Below are positions 30,101 to 40,135 of a DNA stretch of 64,000 nucleotides, piece by piece. The notes beneath the pieces were generated by a model. The model searched no databases. It was not told the origin of the DNA and saw only the letters and a program-made list of their open reading frames with translations. Origin of the DNA: Burkholderia sp. TSV86 (GTDB taxonomy: Bacteria > Pseudomonadota > Gammaproteobacteria > Burkholderiales > Burkholderiaceae); the NCBI RefSeq assembly GCF_001522865.1, contig NZ_LOWB01000131.1:1-64000 (forward strand). The letters are read 5' to 3'. Each line of letters opens with the position of its first letter. Positions within the stretch are counted from its first letter, which is position 1. The position numbers and the translations under genes were made by a program.

Positions 30101-30455
30101 GGCTGAAGGCTGAATTCAGGCAGCTGATTTTATCCAGATGTACGACTTGATACCAATGCGTATTGATTTTTCCGAATATTCATTGTAGCCCGCGAAGTTA
30201 CGACAATTTGCAATATTATATCGTAATGCTAATGGTCAATTTTCATGTCCGGCTTGATCATTTATCAGGGGTCTGGTTCGTCAGTAAAGGGTGGCCGATC
30301 TGAAACCAATTTTTATAATTAATATCCTGTTGGTATTGGCAGGTGACGGCAACGTCGTTTTTATATAAGTTTGCTGAGAGGAGCCGGATGCTATATGGAG
30401 TGGCTGCATCGGATGTACGGCAGCATCGTTATTGCCAATAAGAGGAATGTTGGGG
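30101..30455. other. AT-rich intergenic region upstream of the AraC-type gene
   Basis: About 355 bp of AT-rich DNA that should hold the promoters of the divergent AraC-type gene and of the small protein at 30456. I see no further gene or clear operator. Confidence 0.4.
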
Positions 30456-30695
30456 ATGAACAAAACTCGGTGGTTTTCAGCTGACGTGGCACCTATTCGC
30501 AGTGGATGGTATGAATGTAATCGACTTGAAGGGGCGCGACGGGTTATTCGGTTGCTTGAGTGGAATGGCAATGTATGGAAATATGGGGAAGACTCCGGGC
30601 GAAATAGACCCGGAGAGCAAGCCAAAATGGTGGATTCGAATTTCGATAAATGGAGAGGTATCGAGCCCGGTCTGCTGTGGCAATCTAACTCATAA
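30456..30695 (+). CDS. Small Trp-rich protein of unknown function
   Basis: A 79-residue protein beginning 'MNKTRWFSADVAPIRSGWYE' with 'RLLEWNGNVWKYGEDSG' and 'DKWRGIEPG'. The W..PIRSGWYE...WNG..W pattern recalls small single-domain proteins of unknown function common in Burkholderia and phages. ATG 30456 is nine bases after AGAGGA; an earlier ATG at 30447 is too close to that site. No operon partner is present. Confidence 0.5.
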   Translation: MNKTRWFSADVAPIRSGWYECNRLEGARRVIRLLEWNGNVWKYGEDSGRNRPGEQAKMVDSNFDKWRGIEPGLLWQSNS

Positions 30696-31397
30696 TCAGC
30701 ATGGGTGTTTCGGTGCATAGTCTGGCCTTCCTTTGGATGCTTGGACTGGGCTTCTAGTGCCGCCGTACATTGCTTTTTCTGATTCGGAGCGCGGCTTCAA
30801 ACCGGCATTGCGGACGATTTGGCAGCGATGCTGCGAACGGCAAATGTTTCGGGTTGTTCGCAGCTGCCATGCCGTTGCTGACTGAATGGCGAGCGGTTGG
30901 CCGTATCAGCGTGCCTGTTTGATTCTCTTCGCACTGTCCACTGGTGTCAACGCTACCTGGGAGTGAATTTTCGGAATGTTTTCAATTCCGCGGTTGTACG
31001 CACTTAAATCAATCTCGGCGCTTGCGATGCCGGCGAAAAGAAATTATGACCGGTTCATCGTTTTATCGAGATAGCCAAGATGAGTGAATTGGTGGAGCGA
31101 GGCGATGAAGCGGACTTGGCTTGAGGAATCTAAAAATTAAAAATCCGTGATCTATTGACAGCCAATTTCATCCGCTCACTCTTTCTTGGTGGTAATTAAT
31201 TCCAGATGGTGTGCAATGACGTATCTGACTGAATTGTGTGATGGGCATGCGCTGTAAATAAGTGAAGCGGGATGGTGGATCGTTTAAGCACTGTTTGAAC
31301 GAAGAGTACCGTCAAGGCCCCGTTTCCAGGATGGCCGTTTTGTATGGCCGGAGGCGTGATGAGCACTGTCGTCACTCCGGAAGAAAATCTTTTGACG
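30696..31397. other. AT-richer gap before metE, no gene recognised
   Basis: About 700 bp without a convincing reading frame on either strand. It closes the AT-richer stretch that starts near 26.8 kb, after which composition returns to GC-rich at metE. Confidence 0.4.
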
Positions 31398-31437
31398 AAA
31401 TAAATCGCCCCAGGCTGGAATGCACCGGCCTGGGGCG
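31398..31437 (-). terminator. Rho-independent terminator of metE
   Basis: A perfect 10-bp stem, CGCCCCAGGC (31406-31415) / GCCTGGGGCG (31428-31437), with a 12-base loop. On the minus strand it is followed by the T-rich ATTTATTTCG. It lies about 45 bases past the metE stop. Confidence 0.82.
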
Positions 31438-31480
31438 CAATGCAGTGCCCCGCCATGCGCGCTCGGCGGGGACAATACGA

Positions 31481-33775
31481 TTACTGCACCTGGTTGCGCA
31501 GCGTGTTGGCGGCGGCCACCATGTTCGTCAGCGCCGGAATCACTTCCGTCCACTGGCGCGTTTTTAGTCCGCAGTCCGGGTTTACCCACAGTCGTTGCGC
31601 CGGAATTCGCTCGGCCGCTTTCTTCATGAGCTGGACTATATGCTCCTGGGTCGGGATGTTCGGCGAGTGAATATCGTAGACACCTGGTCCGATCTCGTTC
31701 GGATATTTGAAGTTATCGAACGCGTCGAGCAATTCCATATCCGAGCGTGATGTCTCGATCGTGATCACGTCGGCGTCCATGTCTGCGATCGACGCGATGA
31801 TGTCATTGAACTCCGAGTAGCACATATGCGTGTGAATCTGGGTTTCGTCGTCTACGCCGTTGGCGGCAATGCGGAACGATTCGATGGCCCAATCCAGATA
31901 TTCCTTCCATTGCGAGCGCCGCAGCGGCAGGCCCTCGCGCAGCGCCGCCTCGTCGATTTGAATCACGCGGATGCCGGCCTTCTCGAGGTCGAGCACTTCA
32001 TTGCGGATCGCGAGCGCGAGCTGAAGGCATGACACCGAACGGGGTTGATCGTCGCGCACGAACGACCAGTTGAGGATCGTCACGGGGCCGGTCAGCATGC
32101 CTTTCATCGGTTTGCTGGTCAGCGATTGCGCATACTCGATCCACTCCACGGTCATCGCGTTTGGGCGGCTGATGTCGCCGAACAGGATAGGCGGTTTCAC
32201 GCAACGCGAGCCATACGACTGTACCCAGCCAAACTGGCTGAACGCGTAACCTTCGAGCTGCTCCCCGAAATACTCCACCATGTCGTTGCGCTCGGCTTCG
32301 CCGTGAACCAGTACGTCCAGGCCCAGTGCCTCCTGCTCGCGGACGCTGCGCGCGATCTCCGCGCGCATTGCGGCCTTGTAGCCGGCTTCGTCAAGCGTGC
32401 CGGCCTTGAATTGGCTGCGCGCGTGGCGGATTTCCCCGGTTTGCGGGAACGAGCCGATCGTGGTGGTGGGGAACGCGGGCAGCTTCAGCCGTTCATTCTG
32501 CTTCGGTGCGCGGGCGCCGTATGGGCTCTGACGCCGGCCGAGCGCCGCGGTGATGCGGTCGACTGCGGCCTTGACCGCCGGATTGTGAACGCGCGGCGAT
32601 GTGCGGCGGCTTTCGATTGCGGCCGCATTCGCGGCCAGTTCGTTGTCGACTGATGCACGGCCGTGATTTAGCGCCGACGCGAGCACCTTCAGTTCGTCGA
32701 GCTTCTGCAGCGCGAATGCGAGCCACGAACGGATCGCCGGATCGAGCTTCTGTTCGCTCGACAAATCCACCGGCACGTGCAGCAGCGAGCACGATGGCGC
32801 GATCCACAGCCGGGAGCCGAGCATCTGCGCGAGCGGCTCGAGCCAGTCGAGCGTTGCGGCTAGATCGGTCTTCCAGATGTTCCGGCCGTTGATCGCGCCG
32901 ACCGATAGCACGCGGTCCGCCGGCAATTGACGAGCGAGCGTGGCGACTTCGGCGCGTGCGTTGATCGCGTCGATGTGCAGACCTTCGACCGGCAGCGAGC
33001 ACGCGAGCGCGAGATTCTCGCGCAATGAGCCGAAATAAGTCGCGAGCAGCAGCTTGACTCGCCGCGTCTCGAGCGCCTCGTATGCGGTGACGAATGCTTG
33101 TTGCCACGCGGGATCGAGTTCGGTGACGAGCGCCGGTTCGTCGATCTGCACCCACTCGGCACCCTGGGCGACAAAATGGTCGAGCAGCGCGGCATAGACA
33201 GGCAGCAGCTTCGGCAATAGTGCGAGGCGGTCCGAATCGTCTTTTGCCTTGCCAAGCCACAGATACGTCACGGGGCCGATGATCACGGGCTTGGCGTTCA
33301 CGTTGGCGGCGCGGGCCTCGGTCAGTTGCGAGACGAGCCGCGAGGCGTCCAGCGAGAAACGGGTCGTCGCGGTGAATTCCGGCACGATGTAGTGGTAGTT
33401 CGTATCGAACCATTTGGTCATCTCGGCGGCAGCGACGCCGCCGCAGCATGCGCCGTGTTCTTCCGCGGTTTGCGCGGAGCGGCCGCGCGCTACCCGGAAG
33501 TAGTTGTCGAGCGTGTCGCCGTGAAAGCCTTGCACGCGTTCCGGCAAGTTGCCGAGCGTGAAGCTCATGTCGAGCACCTGGTCGTAGAACGAGAAGTCGC
33601 CGACCGGAACCAGATCGAGACCTTGTTGATTGTCCCAGTGGCGCTGGCGCAATTGTGTGCCCAGTGTCTTGAGCTGGTCGCGCGAAGCCTGACCTTTCCA
33701 GTAGTTTTCGAGCGCGAATTTCAGCTCACGCGTCGCCCCGATGCGGGGAAAGCCGAGATTGTGTGTCGTGACCAT
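31481..33775 (-). CDS. metE: Cobalamin-independent methionine synthase
   Basis: A 764-residue cytoplasmic zinc enzyme that transfers the methyl group of 5-methyltetrahydropteroyl-triglutamate to homocysteine. The N-terminus '[20 protein letters not shown]' and the duplicated barrel layout are those of MetE. Zinc-site residues are visible in '[10 protein letters not shown]' (His, Cys) and '[15 protein letters not shown]' (Cys); '[13 protein letters not shown]' and '[18 protein letters not shown]' are catalytic-domain landmarks. Full length. It is divergent from metR, whose product activates it, and a palindrome between the two is the likely MetR site. Confidence 0.97.
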   Translation of the reverse strand: MVTTHNLGFPRIGATRELKFALENYWKGQASRDQLKTLGTQLRQRHWDNQQGLDLVPVGDFSFYDQVLDMSFTLGNLPERVQGFHGDTLDNYFRVARGRSAQTAEEHGACCGGVAAAEMTKWFDTNYHYIVPEFTATTRFSLDASRLVSQLTEARAANVNAKPVIIGPVTYLWLGKAKDDSDRLALLPKLLPVYAALLDHFVAQGAEWVQIDEPALVTELDPAWQQAFVTAYEALETRRVKLLLATYFGSLRENLALACSLPVEGLHIDAINARAEVATLARQLPADRVLSVGAINGRNIWKTDLAATLDWLEPLAQMLGSRLWIAPSCSLLHVPVDLSSEQKLDPAIRSWLAFALQKLDELKVLASALNHGRASVDNELAANAAAIESRRTSPRVHNPAVKAAVDRITAALGRRQSPYGARAPKQNERLKLPAFPTTTIGSFPQTGEIRHARSQFKAGTLDEAGYKAAMRAEIARSVREQEALGLDVLVHGEAERNDMVEYFGEQLEGYAFSQFGWVQSYGSRCVKPPILFGDISRPNAMTVEWIEYAQSLTSKPMKGMLTGPVTILNWSFVRDDQPRSVSCLQLALAIRNEVLDLEKAGIRVIQIDEAALREGLPLRRSQWKEYLDWAIESFRIAANGVDDETQIHTHMCYSEFNDIIASIADMDADVITIETSRSDMELLDAFDNFKYPNEIGPGVYDIHSPNIPTQEHIVQLMKKAAERIPAQRLWVNPDCGLKTRQWTEVIPALTNMVAAANTLRNQVQ

Positions 33776-33835
33776 GAGAGCCGCCGTTTGCAGTGGAATT
33801 GAAGGATTCGGCGGTCATGATAGGGTTTTCGAAGC

Positions 33836-33860
33836 ATGAAATAAAATGGCATTATTTCAT
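33836..33860. promoter_or_regulatory. Palindrome in the metE-metR intergenic region (probable MetR site)
   Basis: A perfect 9-bp inverted repeat, ATGAAATAA / TTATTTCAT, spans 33836-33860 with a 7-base centre. It contains the TGAA and TTCA half-sites of MetR operators, although the spacing is wider than the E. coli TGAA-N5-TTCA. A second TTCATGTGAA lies at about 33877-33886. Confidence 0.5.
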
Positions 33861-33905
33861 TTATCCATTAAATTTGTTCATGTGAATTTTTCGTGAGTCC
33901 TAGCC

Positions 33906-34814
33906 ATGCTGGAGCGGTTTCATCTGGTCATCATCCGTGAAGTGGAGCGCCAAGGGTCGTTGACGGCGGCGGCCAACGCGTTGTATCTCACGCAATCGGC
34001 ACTCAGTCATACCGTCAAGAAAATCGAGCAGCAGCTCGGCACGTCGATTTGGGATCGGCAAGGGCGAAGCTTGCGGCTGACGCAGGCGGGGCAGTATTTG
34101 CTCGCGCTCGCGAACCGGCTGCTGCCGCAGTTCGAACATGCGGAAGCGCGGATGAAGCAGTATGCGAACGGCGAACGCGGCACGCTGCGCATCGGCATGG
34201 AGTGCCATCCGTGCTATCAGTGGCTGTTGAAAGTGGTGTCGCCGTATTTGGCGCGCTGGCCCGATGTCGATGTGGACGTCAAGCAACGCTTCCAGTTCGG
34301 CGGTATCGGCGCGCTGTTTGGCTACGACATCGACGTGCTCGTTACTCCTGATCCGCTGAACAAGCCCGGGCTGCGCTTCGAGCCGGTGTTCGACTACGAG
34401 CAGGTGCTGGTGGTGGCGGATCAGCACCGCCTCGCGAGCGTGGACTATGTCAAGGCGGCCCAGCTCGCGGATGAAACCTTGATTACCTATCCAGTCGAAA
34501 CCGATCGGTTGGACATCTACACCCAGTTTCTCATGCCGGCGGGCATCGTTCCCAAGCGGCACAAGGCGATCGAGACGACCGACATCATGCTCCAGATGGT
34601 GGCGAGCGGGCGCGGCGTGGCGGCGCTGCCGCGCTGGCTCGCCGACGAGTACTCGGACCGGATGCCGGTGGTGCCGGTCAAACTCGGCAAGGGCGGCATC
34701 GCCAAGCAGATATTCCTGGGCACGCGGGACGCGGATGCGTCGATCGATTATTTGGCCGCGTTCGTCGATCTTGCCCGCGAATCGACGCTCGGTGCGCCAA
34801 GGGTTCGCCACTAA
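33906..34814 (+). CDS. metR: MetR, LysR-type activator of methionine biosynthesis
   Basis: A 302-residue LysR regulator. Its N-terminal helix-turn-helix 'MLERFHLVIIREVERQGSLT' with 'LYLTQSALSHTVKKIEQQLG' is typical of MetR, as is 'RIGMECHPCYQWLLKVVSPY' at the start of the effector domain, where homocysteine binds. Divergent pairing with metE is the classic arrangement. A strong terminator follows. Confidence 0.95.
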   Translation: MLERFHLVIIREVERQGSLTAAANALYLTQSALSHTVKKIEQQLGTSIWDRQGRSLRLTQAGQYLLALANRLLPQFEHAEARMKQYANGERGTLRIGMECHPCYQWLLKVVSPYLARWPDVDVDVKQRFQFGGIGALFGYDIDVLVTPDPLNKPGLRFEPVFDYEQVLVVADQHRLASVDYVKAAQLADETLITYPVETDRLDIYTQFLMPAGIVPKRHKAIETTDIMLQMVASGRGVAALPRWLADEYSDRMPVVPVKLGKGGIAKQIFLGTRDADASIDYLAAFVDLARESTLGAPRVRH

Positions 34815-34837
34815 TTCCCCGAATCAAATAAACCACG

Positions 34838-34859
34838 CTGCGATAACGCAGCATTTTTC
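34838..34859 (+). terminator. Rho-independent terminator after metR
   Basis: Stem GCTGCG / CGCAGC (34838-34843 and 34848-34853) with loop ATAA is followed by ATTTTT. It starts 24 bases after the metR stop. Confidence 0.85.
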
Positions 34860-35183
34860 GCGGATTCGCGTGAATGAGTTCGGGATGCGCCGGACCGGGC
34901 GCGATCCGGCGGTTTGCCGCGCTCGGCCCTGCGCGCCAGGCTGCGGGTGCCTGGGGCCGAGCCGCCGGACGATCGTCGCCCGCATGAGCACCGGCATGCC
35001 GATGACGGCGAAGTGGAACGTGCGCGGTGCCATCGTCGCAAACGTCGCCGGAACTGCATGAAGCGACGCTTGCGCGAGCGGCTCGGCGCACGATGCGCGT
35101 TGCATTCGACGAACGCGCATGCGGCAACGGCCGATGCGTGCCATTTTTGCGGCGTGGCCTCGAAAAGCCGCCGACGCTGACGG
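34860..35183. other. Intergenic region between metR terminator and PHB depolymerase gene
   Basis: About 320 bp between two convergent genes. GC-rich frames are open by chance; no gene, repeat or further terminator is clear. Confidence 0.4.
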
Positions 35184-36665
35184 TCATGGGCAGTTGCCGA
35201 CGATGTAGTAGCCCGCCGCCGTTTGCGCGAGCGTAGTCGTGTAAAAGATGTTGTCCAATCCCATGCTCTGGTTCGAGCCGTTGGCGTAGGCGATGCCGCC
35301 GGAATCGTGCGCCCGCCCGGCGAGCACGTGCGCGTAGTTGCTGGCAGTGGTGGCGGTGCAGGCAAAGCTCGATTGCGTCGTGGCCGATACGGCGGAGGAC
35401 TGGGCGCTTTCGCCCGCCTTCGGATCGATTTCGGTGATGGTGTACGAATAGGTCGTTGCGGCGTTCAGGCCGGTGTCGGTATAGGACGTCGAGGCGGTCG
35501 AACCAATCTTCACGCCGTTGCGGTACACGTTGTAGCCGCTGGCGTTCGCGACCGCATTCCAGGCCAGCGAAACGGTGGTCTGGGTCGTACCCGTGACAGC
35601 AAGGCCGGTCGGCGTGCCGCCGGGCTGTGTCGTTACCGGGCCGATGCGCAAATTGTTCTTGACCCAGTAGTCCATCACGAACGCCGGGTAGTTGATGTGC
35701 GTGGCGTCGACATAGTTGACATTGTTGCCCCCGGCGCCGGCCGGCCATGCATGCGCCATGCCCGATACCGTGATCTCATGGGTGCGCACGTGGCCGCTGC
35801 TGTCGGTATACGGTGTGTTGACTCCGCCGCCGGGAATCGACACTTGCGCGCCTTGCGTGAACGCGCCGCCGTAGACGAGCCGCAATGCGGCCGTGTCGAT
35901 CGGGCCATATCCTTGCGCTACCGTATAGTCCGATGTGCCCCACACGGCGCCGGCAATCTGGGTCGAGAACTGGCCGGCGTTCGAGCCTGCCCACGTCTTG
36001 CAGTTGTTGGCTGCGGTGGCCGCGGTGTAGCCGGGCGGGACATAGCTGATTTGCGCGGTGGTCGTGCCTGGCGGCGGCCCGGCGTTGATGCCGATGCCGG
36101 CAAAGATGTCCGGTGCGATGCAGCCGAGCACCATCGTCATGCCGCCGCCTGACGACAGGCCTGCCACGTACACTTGATTCGGATCGATCGCGTATTGCGA
36201 ATTGGCGACGAAGCGACGGACCAGGTCCAGCAGCACGCCGACGTGTCCGGATGCGCGGTTCGGCGACGCGTTCGCATAGTCCCAGCAATGGTTGTAATAA
36301 ACATTGCCGGTCGCGTTGGGTGCCACGATGATCGCGCCGTATTGATCGGCGACGGTTTTCCAGTTGAATCCGGCCCCGTTGGCGCCGTCGATCACGTCGC
36401 CGGACGCTGTTTGCTGGCATCCGTGCAATACCAGGACGAGCGCACGCTTGCCATTGGGCGTTGTCGGCTGGGTGGCCGGCCAGTAGAAATAGCCTGTCAG
36501 GCTGCCGCCGTTGACGGTATCGGCGGCCCAGGTTTGCTGGCTGCTCCACGCGCTGGGGCCGGCGGGAACAGCGGCGCGGGTGACGAAGGAGAGGGTCGCC
36601 AGCGTGCAGATCGCAATGAGCCTGGCGGTCCATCGTGGCAGTCGCCACGCGTTGCGGTAGGCCAT
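35184..36665 (-). CDS. Secreted PHB depolymerase family esterase with Fn3 domain
   Basis: A 493-residue secreted esterase. After a signal peptide (to about residue 31) comes a PHB depolymerase catalytic domain: 'LVLHGCQQTASGD' (oxyanion), lipase box 'VAGLSSGGGMT' (Ser171) and a His in 'GMAHAWPAG'. A fibronectin type III domain follows at about 335-420 ('PTGLAVTGTTQTTVSLAWNA'). The C-terminal segment 'YAHVLAGRAHDSGGIAYANG' may bind polymer. I chose ATG 36665, which follows GAGAGAG, over two in-frame ATGs upstream. It should degrade extracellular short-chain polyhydroxyalkanoate. Monocistronic. Confidence 0.9.
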   Translation of the reverse strand: MAYRNAWRLPRWTARLIAICTLATLSFVTRAAVPAGPSAWSSQQTWAADTVNGGSLTGYFYWPATQPTTPNGKRALVLVLHGCQQTASGDVIDGANGAGFNWKTVADQYGAIIVAPNATGNVYYNHCWDYANASPNRASGHVGVLLDLVRRFVANSQYAIDPNQVYVAGLSSGGGMTMVLGCIAPDIFAGIGINAGPPPGTTTAQISYVPPGYTAATAANNCKTWAGSNAGQFSTQIAGAVWGTSDYTVAQGYGPIDTAALRLVYGGAFTQGAQVSIPGGGVNTPYTDSSGHVRTHEITVSGMAHAWPAGAGGNNVNYVDATHINYPAFVMDYWVKNNLRIGPVTTQPGGTPTGLAVTGTTQTTVSLAWNAVANASGYNVYRNGVKIGSTASTSYTDTGLNAATTYSYTITEIDPKAGESAQSSAVSATTQSSFACTATTASNYAHVLAGRAHDSGGIAYANGSNQSMGLDNIFYTTTLAQTAAGYYIVGNCP

Positions 36666-37139
36666 GATGTCTCTCTCCATGATGGTCCAGTGATGCAATG
36701 CTCTTCGCGGCTTTTCGTCGCCTTGAGTATCCCGCTCTTCAGTAGCAAGCGGTTTGCGAGACTGCTTTTTTTACCCGCGAAGTTTTTAATGAGTCGTGCG
36801 CGAGTATGTTGAGGATGTGGAAATAAAGCATGCCGATACGCGCGGGTCAATCTGAGATTTCCCCGAATTTTTCCGCGATCCGGCTTGCTGGCGGGGCCCA
36901 TTGAGCAACGGTAATGTGACGTCGATCGAAATCGCATGACGCTTGCTGCGATGCGAGTGATTGCTTGGCCGGCAGGCTGCCGTCGGTTTGCGCGGCCAGC
37001 GCGCATTGGGTGTCGCGTATCGCGCTTGCGCATGGGGCCTGGCATGCGCCGGCCATGCACCATATTCGTGAATGAATGTCGAATGGACAACGGCCAGGCG
37101 CAATGAAACCGGCGCAACCGGCCAAGCCGGGCGGATGGC
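36666..37139. other. Intergenic region upstream of PHB depolymerase gene
   Basis: About 470 bp. It should contain the PHB depolymerase promoter and the 3' region of the exporter gene. No supported gene is seen; a minus-strand frame at 36786-37103 is open but His/Arg-rich and without a recognisable family. Confidence 0.4.
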
Positions 37140-37760
37140 TCAGTGCAACTGCGCGGCTGCGACGAATAGCACCATGCCGCCGATCGCGCCGTCGAGCACG
37201 CGCCACGCGAACGCGCGCTTGAACCAAGGGGCAAGAAGCCGCGCGCCGTAGCCGAGCCCGACGAACCAGATCGCGCTGGCCGCCATCGCGCCGAGCGCGA
37301 ACGCACTGCGTGCGTGCTCGGGTTCGCGTGCGCCGGCCGTGCCGATCAGCAGGAACGTGTCGAGATACACGTGCGGATTGAGCCAGGTGAGCGCGAGCGT
37401 CGTCAGCACGATCGTCCACGCGCGCTGCTCGGGTTGCGCGGCGGCCGGGTCCGCCGCGTCGAGGGCCGTGCGCGCCGGCTTGAGCGCGCGACGCAGCGCA
37501 CCGAAACCAAACCACGCGAGATACGCGAGACCCACATACAGCACGGCATGAACGAAGGCCGGATAACGCTCGACGAGCGCCGACGCACCGCCCACCCCGG
37601 CGCTGATCAACAGCATGTCCGACAACGCGCAGATCAACACGATCTTGCCGACGTGCGAGCGCATGATGCCTTGCCTGAGGACGAAGGCATTCTGCAAGCC
37701 GATCGTGATGATGAGCGATGCGGACAGCATCATGCCGTGGGAAAAAGCGGTCCAATTCAT
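37140..37760 (-). CDS. argO: ArgO-type LysE-family arginine exporter
   Basis: A 206-residue inner-membrane exporter with six hydrophobic segments. The LysE-family start 'SHGMMLSASLIITIGLQNAF' with 'VLRQGIMRSHVGKIVLICAL' matches ArgO (YggA), as does 'LTWLNPHVYLDTFLLIG'. It exports arginine or lysine in response to excess basic amino acids. It is divergent from an ArgP-type LysR regulator 107 bp away, which is the normal argP-argO arrangement and supports the call. Confidence 0.92.
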   Translation of the reverse strand: MNWTAFSHGMMLSASLIITIGLQNAFVLRQGIMRSHVGKIVLICALSDMLLISAGVGGASALVERYPAFVHAVLYVGLAYLAWFGFGALRRALKPARTALDAADPAAAQPEQRAWTIVLTTLALTWLNPHVYLDTFLLIGTAGAREPEHARSAFALGAMAASAIWFVGLGYGARLLAPWFKRAFAWRVLDGAIGGMVLFVAAAQLH

Positions 37761-37866
37761 GGCGGTTGCGGCAGCTTCGATGGACTGACGAAATGAAAGA
37801 CGCTAGTCTCCGATATCCGTTTACATAAGCAAAGCTAAATTGGCTAATGTTGATTAAGGAAAATTA

Positions 37867-38760
37867 ATGCTCGACTACGCGTTGCTCGATGCGCTTGCTG
37901 AAGTGATCCGCCAGGGCTCGTTCGAGCGGGCGGCGAAGGCGCTCAACATATCGCCGTCGGCGGTGTCTCAGCGCGTGAAGCTGCTCGAGGAGCGGGTCGG
38001 CAGCGTGCTCGTTAAGCGCGGGCAGCCATGCGTCGCGACGACGTCGGGCGCGCTCCTTTGCCGTCACACCGAGCGCGTGCGGATGCTCGAGGCAGAACTG
38101 TCATCGCATATGCCGGCGGCGCCCGATGCGCCGCCTGGCACATGGCCGACGCTGCGGGTCGCTGTCAACGATGACAGCGTCGCCACGTGGTTCATCGATG
38201 CGGTTGGACCGTTTTGCGCGCAAAGCGGCACGCTGCTCGACCTCGTGATCGACGATCAGGATCACACCGCCGAGCGGATTCGCGACGGCAGCGTACAAGG
38301 CGCGGTGACGGCGCTTGCCGAGCCGATCCAAGGCTGCCGCTCGACGCGCCTTGGCCGGATACGCTATCACCCGGTGTGTTCGCCTGCGTTTTTCGAGCGC
38401 TATTTCAGCGATGGCCTGAATCGTGACGCGCTGCGGCGCGCGCCGTGCGTAATGTTCAACTCGAAGGACAGCTTGCAGGCGCGTTTCATCCGGCGCGTGA
38501 CGCGCGTGGATCTCGATCCGCCGCAACATTGGATTCCGCACGTCGCGGGCTATCTGCGCGCATGCGAAGCGGGACTGGGCTGGGGGATGTGCCCGAACCG
38601 GATGGTCGAGCGCCAGATTGCCGCGGGCGAACTGATCGATATGTCGCCGGGCAAGAGTATCGATATCGAGCTTTACTGGCAGAGCTGGCGATTGTCGATC
38701 GGCTGGCTCGACGAGTTCGGCGCGGCGCTCAAGGCGCGCGCCGCGTTGTTCCTCGATTGA
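37867..38760 (+). CDS. argP: ArgP (IciA) LysR-type regulator
   Basis: A 297-residue LysR regulator starting 'MLDYALLDALAEVIRQGSFE' and 'RAAKALNISPSAVSQRVKLL', the characteristic ArgP/LysG N-terminus, with 'ERVGSVLVKRGQPC' following. The effector domain 'LRVAVNDDSVATWFIDAV' also matches ArgP. It activates the divergent argO in response to arginine or lysine. Full length. Confidence 0.93.
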   Translation: MLDYALLDALAEVIRQGSFERAAKALNISPSAVSQRVKLLEERVGSVLVKRGQPCVATTSGALLCRHTERVRMLEAELSSHMPAAPDAPPGTWPTLRVAVNDDSVATWFIDAVGPFCAQSGTLLDLVIDDQDHTAERIRDGSVQGAVTALAEPIQGCRSTRLGRIRYHPVCSPAFFERYFSDGLNRDALRRAPCVMFNSKDSLQARFIRRVTRVDLDPPQHWIPHVAGYLRACEAGLGWGMCPNRMVERQIAAGELIDMSPGKSIDIELYWQSWRLSIGWLDEFGAALKARAALFLD

Positions 38761-38797
38761 TTGCGGTAAAAGAAACGTGACAGCGCGGCGCGATGGA

Positions 38798-39547
38798 TCA
38801 CAAGTGCTGCAAGCCTTCGAAATCGGCGATCCGAACGATCCGTCCGTGCATTTCGATGAGCCCGCGCTTGTGGAACTTCGATAGCGTGCGGCTGACTGTC
38901 TCGAGCGTCATCCCGAGATAGCTGCCGATGTCCTCGCGCGTCATTCGCAAATTGAATTCGGTCGGCGAATAGCCGCGCTTCATGTAGCGCGACGACACGT
39001 CGAGCAGGAACGCCGCGACGCGCTCTTCGGCGTTCAACGAGCCGAGCACCATCGCCTGCGACGTTTCGCGAACGATCTGCTCGCTCATCAGTTTGTGCAT
39101 CCGCAACTGCATCGTGCTGGCTTTCGAGCACAGTGCCTTCAACGCGCTGTAAGGGATCACGCAGACCGAACTGTCTTCGAGCGCGATCGCGGTGCGCGGA
39201 TGCGCGTCGTCGCAGATGCCGTCGAGGCCGAGCGCTTCGCCCGCAAGATGCAGGCCGGTGACCTGCTCGCGCCCGTCGTATCGGGTCGCGACCGTCTTCA
39301 GCGATCCGGAGCGCACCGCGTACAGATTGTCGAAAGCGTCGCCTTCGCGGAATAGCGCTTCGTTGCGGCGCACCGTCCGCGCGCTGCATATCACGGATTC
39401 GAGATGCGCAAGCGCTTCGGCCGTGAGCCCTTGCGGCATGCAGAGGTGGCGCATCGCACACGTCGAGCACTGCGCGGACCGGCGCGGCGTGCGGATGCCG
39501 GATGCGTGAGCCGGAGCGGCGGCGGAGCGGGGGACGGGCGTGAGCAT
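38798..39547 (-). CDS. FNR/ANR-type oxygen-sensing transcriptional regulator
   Basis: A 249-residue Crp-Fnr protein with the Fe-S ligand set of FNR: Cys27, Cys30 and Cys36 in 'CSTCAMRHLC' plus Cys112 in 'LDGICDDAHP'. The cyclic-nucleotide-like domain and a C-terminal helix-turn-helix ('MTREDIGSYLGMTLETVSRT') are complete; E-SR in the recognition helix is that of FNR, which binds TTGAT-N4-ATCAA. I chose ATG 39547; an in-frame TTG at 39583 is possible. It probably controls micro-aerobic genes. A UspA gene lies next to it in the same direction. Confidence 0.9.
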   Translation of the reverse strand: MLTPVPRSAAAPAHASGIRTPRRSAQCSTCAMRHLCMPQGLTAEALAHLESVICSARTVRRNEALFREGDAFDNLYAVRSGSLKTVATRYDGREQVTGLHLAGEALGLDGICDDAHPRTAIALEDSSVCVIPYSALKALCSKASTMQLRMHKLMSEQIVRETSQAMVLGSLNAEERVAAFLLDVSSRYMKRGYSPTEFNLRMTREDIGSYLGMTLETVSRTLSKFHKRGLIEMHGRIVRIADFEGLQHL

Positions 39548-39667
39548 GACGGACGGGCCTTGAAGTTCAGTGGGTTGGATCAATGCCGCAGCGCGCGCGA
39601 GCTGAGTTTGGCCACATCGCGCAATTCCGGTTGCGGCGAATCTGCGCGTTTGCTGCGGCGCGCATTT

Positions 39668-40135
39668 TTACGGGTTGGCCGGCTGATGGGCGGCGGCCGG
39701 AATCAGCAACACGGGCAGCACCGCATGGCGGACGCACTGCTCGGCGACGCTACCCAGCACGAGCCGCTTGACGCCTCGGCGGCCATGCGTGCCGAGCACG
39801 AGCAGATCCGCTCCGAATGCTTTCGCACCTTCGATGATCAGCGACGGCACATCGGCCAGCGACGTCTCGGCTTCGCCGATCTTCATGGTTCCGGTAACGT
39901 TGGCTTGCCGCATTCTCTGCGTGAACTCCTGCGCGAGCGCGTTGCCTTGCTCGATCAGCTGATTGCGCAGCAGTGCCGGATCGTAGCCCGGAACGTTGTA
40001 GTAGACCGTGGCGTTTTCGACGACGTAGTACGGTTGCAATTCCGCTGCGTTCTCCTTCGCGAGCGCGAGCGCCGCGTCGAATGCATGGCGGGATGTTTCG
40101 CTGCCGTCGACCGCGACGAGGATGCGTTTGTACAT
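39668..40135 (-). CDS. Universal stress protein (UspA family)
   Basis: A 155-residue cytoplasmic UspA protein starting 'MYKRILVAVDGSETSRHAFD'. It ends with the ATP-binding signature 'DLLVLGTHGRRGVKRLVLGS' and 'VAEQCVRHAVLPVLLIP'; the G-2x-G-9x-G(S) pattern indicates nucleotide binding. The frame is open to 40324, but homology begins at ATG 40135. It is transcribed in the same direction as the FNR-like gene, with about 120 bp between them. UspA proteins of this branch are often under FNR/ANR control. Confidence 0.93.
   Translation of the reverse strand: MYKRILVAVDGSETSRHAFDAALALAKENAAELQPYYVVENATVYYNVPGYDPALLRNQLIEQGNALAQEFTQRMRQANVTGTMKIGEAETSLADVPSLIIEGAKAFGADLLVLGTHGRRGVKRLVLGSVAEQCVRHAVLPVLLIPAAAHQPANP

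Noticed and set aside
30281..30718. Minus-strand frame of 145 codons
   Set aside because: Overlaps the better-supported Trp-rich gene on the other strand and lacks a start signal.
33776..33905. Cobalamin riboswitch upstream of metE
   Set aside because: The 130-bp gap is too short for one, and no B12-box-like segment was seen; MetR control explains the region.
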